Source: Sphaerotilus sulfidivorans (GTDB lineage Bacteria; Pseudomonadota; Gammaproteobacteria; Burkholderiales; Burkholderiaceae_C). Taken from it: DNA of 64,000 nucleotides. The translations under genes and the position numbers were made by a program. The notes under the pieces were generated by a model. It worked only from the letters and a program-made list of their open reading frames with translations, was not told the DNA's origin and searched no databases. The stretch covers positions 62,001 through 126,000 of the forward strand of contig NZ_JACCPY010000004.1 of the NCBI RefSeq assembly GCF_013426975.1. Reading direction: 5' to 3'. Shown here piece after piece: positions 17,310 to 27,409 of this stretch (its first letter is position 1; every line of letters begins with the position of its first letter).

Positions 17310-18598
17310 AGATCCTGATCCAGAACGGTCGCGTCGTCGATCCGGCCTCGGGCCGCGACGAGATCGCCGATGTGGCGATCGCCGCCGGCCGCATCGTCGC
17401 CATCGGCGCGGTGCCGACCGACTTCCAGCCCAGCCGCACCCTCGACGCACGCGGCTGCGTCGTCGCGCCCGGCCTGGTCGACCTGGCTGCCCGGCTGCGC
17501 GAGCGCGGCATGCTCGAGAGCGAGCTCAACGCCGCGGCCGCCGGCGGCGTGACCAGCCTGGTCTGCCCGCCCGACACCGATCCGGCGCTCGACGAGCCCG
17601 GCCTGGTCGAGATGCTGAAGTTCCGCGCCCGCAAGCTCTCGCTGTGCCGGCTGTTCCCGCTGGGCGCGCTGACCCGCGGCCTGAAGGGCGAGGCGCTGAC
17701 CGAGATGGCCGAGCTGACGGCCGCCGGCTGCGTCGGCTTCTCGCAGGCCGAATCGGCGATCAAGGACACCCTGGTGCTGCAGCGCGCGATGATGTACGCG
17801 TCCTCGCACAACCTGTCGCTGTGGCTGCGTCCGGTCGATCCGTGGCTGGGCAAGGGCGTGGCCGCCAGCGGCGCGGTGGCCACCCGGCTGGGCCTGTCGG
17901 GCGTTCCGGTGGCCTCCGAGACCATCTCGCTGCACACCCTCTTCGAGCTGATGCGCGCCACCGGCGTGCGGGTGCATCTGTGCCGTCTGTCGAGCGCCGC
18001 CGGCGTCGAGCTGGTGCGCCAGGCCAAGGCCGAGGGCCTGCCGGTCACCGCGGATGTCAGCATCAACTCGCTGCACCTGACCGATGTCGACATCGGCTAC
18101 TTCAACCCGGCGATGCGCCTGACGCCGCCGCTGCGCCAGGGCCGCGACCGCGACGCGCTGCGAGCCGGTCTGGCCGACGGCACGATCGACGCGCTGGTCT
18201 CCGACCACACGCCGGTCGAGGGCGATGCCAAGACGCTGCCCTTCGGCGAGGCCGAGCCGGGCGCGACCGGCCTGGAGCTGCTGCTCAGCCTGGCGCTGAA
18301 GTGGGGCCAGGACCAGGAGCTGTCGCTGGCGCAGACGCTGGCGCGCGTCACCTCGGATCCGGTGCGGGTTCTGGGCGATGCGCTGGGCTCGCTGGCCTCG
18401 AGCGCCGGCCGGCTGGTCGAGGGCGGCGTGGCCGATGTCTGCGTCTTCGATCCCGACGAGACCTGGCCGGTCACGCCCGATGTGCTGCACAGCCAGGGCA
18501 AGCACACCCCGTTCGCCTTCGCCGACACCGGCATGGCGCTGCCGGGCCGGGTGCGCGCGACGCTGGTCGCCGGCACCATCGCGCACGAGCTGCGCTGA
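17306..18598 (+). CDS. pyrX: Dihydroorotase homologue lacking metal ligands (PyrX/PyrC' type)
   Basis: Amidohydrolase-fold protein of 430 residues overlapping pyrB by 4 bp. The start of the active-site barrel reads [15 protein letters not shown], so the HxH zinc motif of active dihydroorotases (DLHVHLREPG) is Ala-Ala-Arg at 61-63. Later ligand regions are also altered: [11 protein letters not shown] for the usual HxS segment, [10 protein letters not shown] for the PHHL segment, and SDHTPVEGD for TDHAPH. Family scaffold such as [12 protein letters not shown] and [10 protein letters not shown] is kept. By comparison with Pseudomonas this should be a non-catalytic partner needed for PyrB assembly. 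An active dihydroorotase must be elsewhere. Confidence 0.9.
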   Translation: MKILIQNGRVVDPASGRDEIADVAIAAGRIVAIGAVPTDFQPSRTLDARGCVVAPGLVDLAARLRERGMLESELNAAAAGGVTSLVCPPDTDPALDEPGLVEMLKFRARKLSLCRLFPLGALTRGLKGEALTEMAELTAAGCVGFSQAESAIKDTLVLQRAMMYASSHNLSLWLRPVDPWLGKGVAASGAVATRLGLSGVPVASETISLHTLFELMRATGVRVHLCRLSSAAGVELVRQAKAEGLPVTADVSINSLHLTDVDIGYFNPAMRLTPPLRQGRDRDALRAGLADGTIDALVSDHTPVEGDAKTLPFGEAEPGATGLELLLSLALKWGQDQELSLAQTLARVTSDPVRVLGDALGSLASSAGRLVEGGVADVCVFDPDETWPVTPDVLHSQGKHTPFAFADTGMALPGRVRATLVAGTIAHELR

Positions 18599-18612
18599 GG
18601 CCGGGCCGCGGC

Positions 18613-19371
18613 GTGCTGCGCAGTCTCAGGGCGATCTGGCGCCTCGGCCGGGTGCTGGTGCACATCCTGCACGGCGTCTGGGTCGCCTGGCGGGAGTTCG
18701 ACGGCGCCAGCGCCGCGCACCGCTGCGCCCGCATCCAGTGGTGGTCGGCGAAGCTGCTGGCGCTGCTGGGCCTGCGGCTGCGGCCGGACGGGCGCTTCGC
18801 GCCGGGCGCGCACCTGATCGCCGCCAACCATGTCTCCTGGCTGGACATCACCGCGGTGCATGCGGTCTGCCCGCAGGCGCGCTTCGTCTCGAAGGCCGAT
18901 GTGAAGGCCTGGCCGGTGCTGGGCTGGCTGATCGCGGCCGCCGGCACGATCTTCATCGAGCGCGAGAGCAAGCGCGACGCGCTGCGGGTGGTGCACCAGT
19001 CGGCCGAGGCGCTGGCCGCCGGCGACACGGTGGCCTTCTTCCCCGAGGGCACCACCTCCGACGGCCATCATCTGCTGCCCTTTCACGCCAATCTGCTGCA
19101 GGCGGCGGTCACCGCGGGCGTGCCGGTGCAGCCGCTGGCGCTGCGCTTCTCCGAGCCCGGCCACCCGGTCAGCCCGGCGGCGGCCTACATCGGCGACACC
19201 ACGCTGCTGCAGAGCCTGTGGCGCATCGCCTCGGCCGACGTGATCGAGGTGCGCATCGGCATCCTGGCGCCGATCGCGTCGGCCGGCCTGGATCGCCGCG
19301 CGCTGTCGCTGCTGCTGCGCGCGCGCATCGCCGCCGCGCTCGGCATCGTGTCCGACACGCCGCCGGCCTGA
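18613..19371 (+). CDS. 1-acyl-sn-glycerol-3-phosphate acyltransferase family protein
   Basis: PlsC-type acyltransferase of 252 residues, probably adding an acyl chain to lysophosphatidic acid or a related lyso-lipid at the inner membrane. The catalytic NHxxxxD motif is in AANHVSWLDITAVH, the substrate-binding FPEGTTSDG follows, and RFVSKADVKAWPVLGWLIAAAGTIFIER is the usual inter-motif block. A hydrophobic N-terminal helix (LGRVLVHILHGVWVAW) can sit on the membrane. The GTG at 18613, 14 bp after pyrX, is the nearest reasonable start. The exact acyl acceptor cannot be told. Confidence 0.88.
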   Translation: MLRSLRAIWRLGRVLVHILHGVWVAWREFDGASAAHRCARIQWWSAKLLALLGLRLRPDGRFAPGAHLIAANHVSWLDITAVHAVCPQARFVSKADVKAWPVLGWLIAAAGTIFIERESKRDALRVVHQSAEALAAGDTVAFFPEGTTSDGHHLLPFHANLLQAAVTAGVPVQPLALRFSEPGHPVSPAAAYIGDTTLLQSLWRIASADVIEVRIGILAPIASAGLDRRALSLLLRARIAAALGIVSDTPPA

Positions 19372-19428
19372 GTCTCGGGCAGAATCGACCGGATCCGGCA
19401 ACGACGAACCGTTCGAGAAAGCCCGACC

Positions 19429-19752
19429 ATGCTCTACAAGTTCCGCTCCAAGGCCTCCGGCGACGTGATCATGACCTCCGAGGTCGGCGACCGGCTGATG
19501 CGCCTGATCGGTCGCGAGCCGGCGCCGCAGGGCATCTTCCAGCCGGCGCAGATGCCCGATCTGATCGGCCAGCTGGAGTCGGCCGTGCGCGACGAGGAGG
19601 AGGCGCGCCGTCGCGCCGAGGCCGAGGCCGCCGCCGAGGGCCGCACGCTGCCGGCCCCGAAGGGCGTGAGCCTGCGCCAGCGCGTCTGGCCGCTGATCGA
19701 CATGATGCGGCGCTGCGCCGCCGCCGAGGAAGACATCGTCTGGGGCGTCTGA
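19429..19752 (+). CDS. DUF1840 family protein
   Basis: Small soluble protein of 107 residues of a family common in Betaproteobacteria with no established function. Family features are the start MLYKFRSKASGDVIM, GREPAPQGIF and the C-terminal WPLIDMMRRCAAAEEDIVWGV. The middle (about 50-80) is strongly charged and helical. It stands alone between the acyltransferase and the YbhB-like gene, 57 bp after the former. Confidence 0.85.
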   Translation: MLYKFRSKASGDVIMTSEVGDRLMRLIGREPAPQGIFQPAQMPDLIGQLESAVRDEEEARRRAEAEAAAEGRTLPAPKGVSLRQRVWPLIDMMRRCAAAEEDIVWGV

Positions 19753-19802
19753 GCGCGCCCCTCGCTCCCCGCGTCCCCGAACCCGCAAGGAAGACCGCTC
19801 CC

Positions 19803-20438
19803 ATGCAACTCCGCAGCGACAGCCTGACCGACGGCGCCGCCATTCCCGCCCGCCTCGCCGCCGGCCGCCCCGACGAGGCCAGCATCGTCACCTTCTCCGA
19901 CAACCTCAGCCCGCACCTGGCCTGGAGCGATCTGCCGGCCGGCACGAAGAGCCTGGCGTTGATCTGCCACGACCCGGACGTGCCCAGCCGCGGCGACGAT
20001 GTCAACCAGACCGACCGCGAGGTGCCGGCCGAGCTGCCGCGCGTCGACTTCTTCCACTGGGTGATGGTCGACCTGCCGCCCACGCTGGCGCAGCTGGGCG
20101 AGGGCGAGTTCAGCCAGGGCTTCACCGCCCGCGGCAAGGCCGGCCCCGAGACGCTGCACGGCGCGCGCCACGGCCTGAACGACTACACCGGCTGGTTCGC
20201 CGGCAACCCCGACATGTCGGGTTCGTACTTCGGCTACGACGGCCCCTTCCCGCCGTTCAACGACAGCCTGGTGCACCACTATGTCTTCACGCTGTTTGCG
20301 CTGGACCTGGAACGCTGCCCGGTCGAGGGCGCCTTCACCGGCGCGCAGGTGCGCGAGGCGATCGCCGGCCATGTGCTCGGCCAGGCCTCGATCACCGGCA
20401 GCTACACGCTGAACCGACGCCTCGGCGCCGGCGCCTGA
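19803..20438 (+). CDS. YbhB/YbcL family (PEBP-like) protein
   Basis: Phosphatidylethanolamine-binding-protein fold, 211 residues, cytoplasmic since no signal peptide is seen. Motifs are NLSPHLAWSDLPAGTKSLALICHDPDVP (the DPDxP ligand site), FFHWVMVDLP, GSYFGYDGPFPPFND and HHYVFTLFALDL. Bacterial members have no firmly known role; the Raf-kinase-inhibitor name is only structural. The insert GDDVNQTDREVPAELPR after DPDVPS is longer than in the E. coli proteins. The ATG follows AAGGAAGA. Confidence 0.9.
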   Translation: MQLRSDSLTDGAAIPARLAAGRPDEASIVTFSDNLSPHLAWSDLPAGTKSLALICHDPDVPSRGDDVNQTDREVPAELPRVDFFHWVMVDLPPTLAQLGEGEFSQGFTARGKAGPETLHGARHGLNDYTGWFAGNPDMSGSYFGYDGPFPPFNDSLVHHYVFTLFALDLERCPVEGAFTGAQVREAIAGHVLGQASITGSYTLNRRLGAGA

Positions 20439-20449
20439 GGGGGCGCGGC

Positions 20450-21127
20450 ATGGGCCACGGCACCCGCATTCTCGCGATCCGTCACGGCGAGACCGCCTGG
20501 AACGTCGACACCCGCATCCAGGGCCAGCTCGACATTCCGCTCAACGACACCGGCCGCTGGCAGGCCGGGCGGGTCGCCGAGGCGCTCGCCGGCGAGGACA
20601 TCGCGGCGATCTACGCCTCCGACCTGGTCCGTGCCGCCGATACCGCCGCGGCCATCTCGCTGCGCACCGGCCTGCCGGTCATTCACGACCAGGGCCTGCG
20701 CGAGCGGCGCTTCGGCCTGTTCCAGGGCCGCACCGTCGCGGAGATCGAGGCGATCCACCCGGACCTGGTCCGGCGCTGGAAGTCGCGTGAGCCCGACTTC
20801 GAGCCCGAGGGCGCCGAGTCGCTGCGCGTCTTCTACCAGCGCTCGGTCGATGCCGCCCAGCGCCTGGCGGCGGCTCACCCCGGCGAGACGGTGGTGCTGG
20901 TGGCGCACGGCGGCGTGCTCGACTGCCTGTACCGCGCCGCCTGCGGCATGCCCATCGAGGCGCCGCGCACCTGGCAGCTCGGCAACGCCAGCATCAACCG
21001 CCTGCTGTTCACCGGCGAGCGGCTGACCATGATCGGCTGGGGCGACATCCAGCACCTCGAAGGCGACGCCCTCGAGGAAAGCAGCGATGGCGGCCGCAGC
21101 CTCACGCCGGCGCACAGCCTGTCCTGA
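20450..21127 (+). CDS. Histidine phosphatase family protein (GpmB-like)
   Basis: Phosphoglycerate-mutase-like phosphatase of 225 residues. The phospho-acceptor motif is AIRHGETAWN (His about 12), followed by the family arginine in YASDLVRAADTA, the acid in LRERRFGLFQGRT, and the second catalytic His in LVAHGGVLDCLYRA. Substrate is unpredictable; this subgroup includes broad phosphatases acting on sugar phosphates and nucleotide precursors. It starts 11 bp after the YbhB-like gene and converges with ruvB with only 6 bp between stops. Confidence 0.9.
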   Translation: MGHGTRILAIRHGETAWNVDTRIQGQLDIPLNDTGRWQAGRVAEALAGEDIAAIYASDLVRAADTAAAISLRTGLPVIHDQGLRERRFGLFQGRTVAEIEAIHPDLVRRWKSREPDFEPEGAESLRVFYQRSVDAAQRLAAAHPGETVVLVAHGGVLDCLYRAACGMPIEAPRTWQLGNASINRLLFTGERLTMIGWGDIQHLEGDALEESSDGGRSLTPAHSLS

Positions 21128-21133
21128 GCGCGG

Positions 21134-22213
<1,080 letters not shown>

Positions 22214-22272
22214 GCGCGGAATTGTCCGTCAAAGCCGGCCGACGACCGGCCGGAAACCGTGCGAAGGACTGT

Positions 22273-22851
22273 CTATTTCACCAGTGATTTCAGCGCCGCG
22301 CGAATGCCGTCGCTGACGCCGATGTCGGCGGGCAGCGCCTTGATCGCGGCGGCCGCGTCCTTGTCGCTGTAGCCCAGCGCGACCAGCGCCTGCACGATGT
22401 CGGCCTGGGCGTCGCTGGTGACGACCGAGCCGGCGGGCACGCCCAGGTCGGGCGCGAGCTTGCCCTTGAGCTCGAGCAGCAGGCGCTCGGCGGTCTTCTT
22501 GCCGATGCCGGGCACCTTGACCAGGCGGCCGGGTTGCTGCTGGCTCACCGCCTGCGCCAGTTCCTGCGCGCTCATGCCCGACAGCACCGCCAGCGCGATG
22601 CGCGGGCCCACGCCGCTGATGCGGATGAGCTGGCGGAAGGTCTCGCGCTCTTCCAGCGTCAGGAAGCCGTAGAGCAGCTGCGCGTCCTCGCGCACCACCA
22701 TGTGGGTGTGCAGCGTGACGCGCTCGCCCAGGTGCGGCAGGCTGCAGAAGGTGCTCATCGGCACGTCGACCTCGTAGCCGACGCCGCCGACATCCATGAG
22801 CACGAGCGGCGGGGATTTTTCCGCCAGGGTTCCGGTGAGTCGTCCGATCAT
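22273..22851 (-). CDS. ruvA: Holliday junction DNA-binding protein RuvA
   Basis: Tetrameric junction-binding subunit of 192 residues. The N-terminal OB fold starts [20 protein letters not shown]; helix-hairpin-helix motifs are in [19 protein letters not shown] and [23 protein letters not shown]; the C-terminal RuvB-binding domain [19 protein letters not shown] follows a short linker. It is the first gene of the ruvAB pair. Confidence 0.97.
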   Translation of the reverse strand: MIGRLTGTLAEKSPPLVLMDVGGVGYEVDVPMSTFCSLPHLGERVTLHTHMVVREDAQLLYGFLTLEERETFRQLIRISGVGPRIALAVLSGMSAQELAQAVSQQQPGRLVKVPGIGKKTAERLLLELKGKLAPDLGVPAGSVVTSDAQADIVQALVALGYSDKDAAAAIKALPADIGVSDGIRAALKSLVK

Positions 22852-22873
22852 GGGACGCGATTATGCGAGCGCC

Positions 22874-23545
22874 TCAGCGCCGGAACAGGCCCAGGCGCTG
22901 AGCCTCCAGCGCCGCTTCGGCGCGCGAGCTCACGTTGAGCTTGCGGTAGATCTGCTTCACATAGTCGGCGATGGTGTGGCGGGACAGGCCGAGCTGCACG
23001 CCGATCTCCGGCAGCGTGAAGCCCTTGGCCACCCGCAGCAGCACCTCGCGCTCGCGCTCGGTGAGCTGCACGTTGGGCATCAGCGAGTCCTGGGTCTGCT
23101 GCGGCTGCAGCGCCGGGCGGTTCGCCTGCGCCGAGAAATAGGAGATCATCCGGCGCGCGATCGACGGCGACAGCGGCGGCTCGCCCTGGCTGATGCGCTG
23201 CAGATGCTCCATCAGCTGCTCGCGCGGCTGCTCCTTGAGCAGATAGCCGTAGGCGCCGGCCTGCAAGGCCGGGAAGAGGTGATCGTCGTCGTCGTGGATG
23301 GTGACCACCACCGACTGCGCGTCGGGCTGGGCCTCGCGCAGCGCCTGCACCACCTTGACGCCGGAGCCGTCGGGCAGGCCCAGATCGATCATCGCCAGGT
23401 CGAAGCGGTGCGCGCCGACCTGCTGCAGCGCGTCATGCACCCGTGCGGATTCCACCACCGTCGAGCCGGGAAACACCTGCACCACCAGGGCGCGCAGCCA
23501 GGCACGGATTTCGGGAAGGTCTTCGAGCAGCAGGATCGTTTTCAT
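22874..23545 (-). CDS. NarL/LuxR-family response regulator
   Basis: Two-component transcription factor of 223 residues. The receiver spans about 1-120 with phospho-Asp54 in AMIDLGLPDG; the helix-turn-helix spans about 158-223 (LTEREREVLLRVAKGFTLPEIGVQLGLSRHTIADYVKQIYRKL). A linker of about 40 residues containing SAQANRPALQPQQ separates them. It lies 160 bp downstream of the sensor kinase gene on the same strand, the expected partner. Target genes cannot be read from the sequence. Confidence 0.92.
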   Translation of the reverse strand: MKTILLLEDLPEIRAWLRALVVQVFPGSTVVESARVHDALQQVGAHRFDLAMIDLGLPDGSGVKVVQALREAQPDAQSVVVTIHDDDDHLFPALQAGAYGYLLKEQPREQLMEHLQRISQGEPPLSPSIARRMISYFSAQANRPALQPQQTQDSLMPNVQLTEREREVLLRVAKGFTLPEIGVQLGLSRHTIADYVKQIYRKLNVSSRAEAALEAQRLGLFRR

Positions 23546-23682
23546 CGTCTTTTCCTCGGGAACGTTCGGCCGGATGCGAGTGTGGACCCGGCCGGGCCGA
23601 CTGGAGCCCCACGGCGGATCTGGTTACGAAAATGACCGGATTTCGTGAAAGATCACTGGCGTTGCCAGGGCATTGGTACTTC

Positions 23683-23700
23683 GTGGTTCACGTGATTCAC
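23683..23700 (-). promoter_or_regulatory. Tandem 9-bp repeat in front of response-regulator gene
   Basis: On the minus strand GTGAATCAC is followed directly by GTGAACCAC, about 140 bp upstream of the regulator's start and just after the kinase stop. The junction contains the palindrome TCACGTGA. This could be an operator for autoregulation or for a separate regulator promoter; no direct evidence exists. Confidence 0.3.
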
Positions 23701-23705
23701 GCCGG

Positions 23706-25766
23706 TCACAGCGGCAGCGTCAGCCGGATCGTCGTGCCGTAGCCGGGGCCGGATTCCACCAGGCACTGGCCCTGGAGCTGCTTGGCGCGGCCCTTCATCG
23801 TCGACATGCCGTGGCCGCGGTCGAGCTTGCCGTCGAGCTCCATCGGAATGCCACGGCCGTTGTCGGAAATGGTCAGCTCGAAGTCGTTGATGTCCATGCG
23901 CATCGAGATCTCGCAGTGGGTCGCGCCGCTGTGCTTGAGCACATTGCTGACCGCCTCGCGCAGGATGCGGGTGGTCTGCACATAGGCGCGTGCGCTCATC
24001 GCGCGCTCGCTCATCAGCAGGTCGTCGGGCGTGTTCCAGTTGAGCTCCACGCCGCCCTGGCTCAGGCGCATCATGACCTCGCTGCGCCAGTCGCCGATGG
24101 CGTCGCCGAGCTGCACCGCGCGGCCGGTCAGGCCGCGCACCGACAGCCGCATCTCCTCGAGCGCCTCGCGCGCCAGCGTGGCGATGCGCTCGCTCTCGCT
24201 GGTGTGCACGATGGTCAGCAGCTTGGCGCCGAGGTCGTCGTGCAGGTCGGCGGCGATGCGCTTGCGCTCCTTGGCGGTGACCTGCTCGACGCGCATCTCG
24301 GCCATGTGGCTGTAGTTGCGCTCCATGTCGCTGGTGATCTCCTCGACCCGGCGCTCGGCGGCCAGCCGGCCGGCCTCGGCCGCACCGACCGCCGCCTGCA
24401 TCTGCTGCAGCATGCGCAGCACCATGCCGGCGAACATCACCACCGCGCCGATGCTGATCGCACGCACGCCGGGCAGCAGGATCTCGTCGGCCACCATCAT
24501 CCGCTCGAAGGCCGCGCCCACCAGCGTCATGCCCAGCGCGATGCCGACGACGCGGAAGTCGGCCGGCGAGCGCGCCCAGGCCCGGTGCAGGAACACGCCC
24601 AGCGCCACCAGCACCTCGAGCGAGAGGATCACCATCCACGGCTGGGTGATGGTGCTGATGCGGTCGGGCGCGGCGATCAGCAGGCTCAGCGGCACCACGA
24701 TGCTCTGCAGCGCCACCGACAGCTCGATCCAGCGCACCTGGATGCCGCTGTAGCGCATCAGCGAGAGGATCGCCGCCACCGCGATCGGCGGCATCAGCGC
24801 GCCGGTCAGCCATTCGTAGGCGGGCACCGACAGCGGCAGGTGGGCGCCGGTCAGCAGCGCGCACAGCATCGCCCAGCCCAGGCATGCGGCGCCGAAGTAG
24901 CCGAGATAGGGCAGGCGGCTGAGCGCGGCCAGCAGCAGCGCGGCGGTGCCCACCGCCCCGACCAGCATCGCCAGCGCCTGGGTGATGCCGGTGTGCAGGG
25001 TCTGCAGGCGGCGCTGCATGCCCTCGAGCTGATGCATCGGGCCGATGCGCACCGGCGACAGGTAGCCGGCATGCTCGCTGACCGCCACCTGCGAGCGCAC
25101 CTGCGCGGCCAGGATGATGTCGAGCTGGTTGTCGGCCGGACGCAGCATCGCCGGCGGCAGCGCCACCAGCACCGGGTCGAGGCATTCGTTGGGGCGCGGC
25201 ACGTCGAGCCGCCCCCGCACCGCCAGGCGCCAGCCGTTGAGCCGGATCTCGTGCGCGCCGCACAGGCGTTCGATGTACAGGCCCGCCATGCCTGCCAGCC
25301 CGGCCGAGCCTGCGGCGGACGGGGCGCGCGTCGGCAGATCGAAGCGGACCCGGTAGCCCAGCGGCGCCGACAGCCGCGGCGAATGATCCCAGGCGTGCGG
25401 CAGGGTGATCAGCCGGGGGGCGCCGGCCTGCGGCCGCTCCGGCGTGGGCATCGCCATCAGCGTCGCGCTGCGGATGACGGTCATGTCGTCCTGGCTGCCG
25501 CGGCTGCCGAGCTCGACCAGCCACAGGCCGCCGACGATCAGCGCCAGCACCAGCAGGCCCCAGCGCGCCGGGTGCAGCGCCGCCAGCAGCGAGCCGCCGC
25601 TCAGGCGCTCGATGCGCTGGCGCAGCGAGGGCCGGACGGCGCCGCCCGCGTCGGGCATCGCAGGCTCGTGCAAGGAGCCTGGCGCGGCGGACTCGGGCGG
25701 CGTGTCGGTCGCCTGCGAGGCATGGATCGTCGGGACGTCGGCGGCCGGAACGGGAGGCGGGGTCAC
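23706..25766 (-). CDS. Sensor histidine kinase with 7TM (7TMR-DISM-like) input
   Basis: Membrane kinase of about 686 residues. A signal-anchor helix (WGLLVLALIVGGLWLVEL) is followed by a periplasmic region of about 180 residues, then seven closely spaced hydrophobic helices, a coiled coil (AEAGRLAAERRVEEI) and a HisKA_3-type kinase core: phospho-His in AADLHDDLGAKLL, N box REAVSNVLKHSGA, G boxes DNGRGIPM and GHGMSTMKGRAKQLQG. This layout matches 7TMR-DISM receptors. The GTG at 25766 is one of several possible starts; an ATG at 25658 also keeps the first helix. It pairs with the NarL-type regulator downstream. The ligand is unknown. Confidence 0.85.
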   Translation of the reverse strand: MTPPPVPAADVPTIHASQATDTPPESAAPGSLHEPAMPDAGGAVRPSLRQRIERLSGGSLLAALHPARWGLLVLALIVGGLWLVELGSRGSQDDMTVIRSATLMAMPTPERPQAGAPRLITLPHAWDHSPRLSAPLGYRVRFDLPTRAPSAAGSAGLAGMAGLYIERLCGAHEIRLNGWRLAVRGRLDVPRPNECLDPVLVALPPAMLRPADNQLDIILAAQVRSQVAVSEHAGYLSPVRIGPMHQLEGMQRRLQTLHTGITQALAMLVGAVGTAALLLAALSRLPYLGYFGAACLGWAMLCALLTGAHLPLSVPAYEWLTGALMPPIAVAAILSLMRYSGIQVRWIELSVALQSIVVPLSLLIAAPDRISTITQPWMVILSLEVLVALGVFLHRAWARSPADFRVVGIALGMTLVGAAFERMMVADEILLPGVRAISIGAVVMFAGMVLRMLQQMQAAVGAAEAGRLAAERRVEEITSDMERNYSHMAEMRVEQVTAKERKRIAADLHDDLGAKLLTIVHTSESERIATLAREALEEMRLSVRGLTGRAVQLGDAIGDWRSEVMMRLSQGGVELNWNTPDDLLMSERAMSARAYVQTTRILREAVSNVLKHSGATHCEISMRMDINDFELTISDNGRGIPMELDGKLDRGHGMSTMKGRAKQLQGQCLVESGPGYGTTIRLTLPL

Positions 25767-25887
25767 GGAAATGTGAAATCCGGAAGAGGTGGCGGGCGGG
25801 CGCCCGATTCTGCCGGACCGCCCCGGATGCCGGCGCGCGGCGACAATCGTGGCTCCGGCCCCGTGCCTCATAGTTCACACTCGACCC

Positions 25888-26895
25888 GTGATCCTGCGCC
25901 ACGCCTTCATTCCCCACGACAACCAGCGCCTCGCCCATGTCTGCGGCGCGCTGGACGAGCATCTGCGCACGATCGAGGCGGCCTTCGATGTCAGCATCCG
26001 CCGGCGCAACGAGTCCTTCCGCATCGAGGGCGCACGCCGCGCCGCCGAGCGCGCGGTCGCGGTGCTGCAGCAGCTGCACGAGCGTGCCACCGCGCCGATC
26101 GAGCCGGCCGAGCTGCAGCTGCTGCTGGTGCAGGCACTGCATGACGAGGGCCCGGCGCTGCGGGTGGTGCAGGCCGGCGAGACGGTGATCGAGCCGGCCG
26201 GCGAGGAGCCCGAGATCGTGCTGAAGACGCGCCGCGCCGAGCTGGCCGGGCGCACCCGCAACCAGGTCGCCTACCTGCGCAACATCCTCGGCCACGACAT
26301 CACCTTCGGCCTGGGGCCGGCGGGCACCGGCAAGACCTTCCTGGCGGTGGCCTGCGCGGTCGATGCGCTCGAGCGCGGCAGCGTGCAGCGCATCATCCTG
26401 ACCCGCCCGGCGGTGGAAGCCGGCGAGCGCCTGGGCTTCCTGCCCGGCGATCTGGCGCAGAAGGTCGACCCGTATCTGCGCCCGCTCTACGACGCGCTCT
26501 ACGACCTGATGGGCATGGAGCGGGTGGCCAAGGCCTTCGAGAAGGGCCAGATCGAGATCGCGCCGCTGGCCTTCATGCGCGGGCGCACGCTCAACCATGC
26601 CTTCGTCATCCTCGACGAGGCGCAGAACACCACGCCGGAGCAGATGAAGATGTTCCTGACCCGCATCGGCTTCGGCAGCCGCGCGGTGGTCACCGGCGAC
26701 ACCACGCAGGTCGATCTGCCCAAGGGCCAGAAGAGCGGCCTGGTCGACGCCGCGCAGGTGCTGCGCCAGGTGCGCGGTATCGCGATGACCCGCTTCACCG
26801 CCGCCGACGTGGTGCGCCATCCGCTGGTGGCGCGCATCGTCGAGGCCTACGATGCGGCGCGGCCGCGCCCGGTGGGCGAGCGGCCCGAGGCCTGA
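25888..26895 (+). CDS. phoH: PhoH-like ATPase
   Basis: Cytoplasmic P-loop ATPase of about 335 residues (YbeZ type), probably acting with YbeY in RNA metabolism. Walker A is [16 protein letters not shown]; other conserved blocks are [54 protein letters not shown] (Walker B) and [14 protein letters not shown]. An N-terminal small domain (about 1-110) is KH-like. I prefer the GTG at 25888 ([14 protein letters not shown]), since upstream in-frame sequence is not family-like. It is divergent from the kinase gene; a GACAAT -10-like hexamer lies near 25841. ybeY follows after 52 bp. Confidence 0.9.
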   Translation: MILRHAFIPHDNQRLAHVCGALDEHLRTIEAAFDVSIRRRNESFRIEGARRAAERAVAVLQQLHERATAPIEPAELQLLLVQALHDEGPALRVVQAGETVIEPAGEEPEIVLKTRRAELAGRTRNQVAYLRNILGHDITFGLGPAGTGKTFLAVACAVDALERGSVQRIILTRPAVEAGERLGFLPGDLAQKVDPYLRPLYDALYDLMGMERVAKAFEKGQIEIAPLAFMRGRTLNHAFVILDEAQNTTPEQMKMFLTRIGFGSRAVVTGDTTQVDLPKGQKSGLVDAAQVLRQVRGIAMTRFTAADVVRHPLVARIVEAYDAARPRPVGERPEA

Positions 26896-26947
26896 GTAAC
26901 CGTCCTTCGATCCGCTCTTCGATCCGATCCCGAGAAAGTCCCCTCCC

Positions 26948-27409
26948 ATGCCCGCTGCCCGCCCCGAACTGAGCCTGTCGCTGCAATTCGCCGATCCGCG
27001 CCACCGCGCGCTGCTGCCGCGCCACAAGGTCGCGCGCTTCATCCGCGCCGCGCTCGAGCTGCCCGGCGAGATCACCGTGCGCATCGTCGGCGCCGAGGAG
27101 GGCCGGACGCTCAACCGCGAGTACCGCCAGAAGGACTACGCGACCAATGTGCTGACCTTCGACTACGCCGACGAGCCGGTGGTGATGGCCGATCTGGTGC
27201 TGTGCGCGCCGGTGGTCGAGGCCGAGGCCGCCGCCAACGGCAAGGAGTTGCTGGCCCACTACGCGCACCTGCTGGTGCACGGCACGCTGCACGCCCAGGG
27301 CTACGACCACGAGGACAGCGAGGAGGAGGCCGAGGCGATGGAGCAGCGCGAGCGCGAGGTGATGGCCGCGCTGGGCTTCGCCGATCCGTACGCGGAAGGT
27401 GCGGCATGA
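26948..27409 (+). CDS. ybeY: Endoribonuclease / rRNA maturation factor YbeY
   Basis: Zinc-dependent RNase of 153 residues needed for 16S rRNA 3'-end maturation and ribosome quality control. The metal site is [12 protein letters not shown] (HGxLHxxGYDH, about 113-124); the strand motif [19 protein letters not shown] is also typical. It sits directly after phoH as in many proteobacteria. The stop overlaps the start of the peptidase gene by 4 bp. Confidence 0.96.
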   Translation: MPAARPELSLSLQFADPRHRALLPRHKVARFIRAALELPGEITVRIVGAEEGRTLNREYRQKDYATNVLTFDYADEPVVMADLVLCAPVVEAEAAANGKELLAHYAHLLVHGTLHAQGYDHEDSEEEAEAMEQREREVMAALGFADPYAEGAA

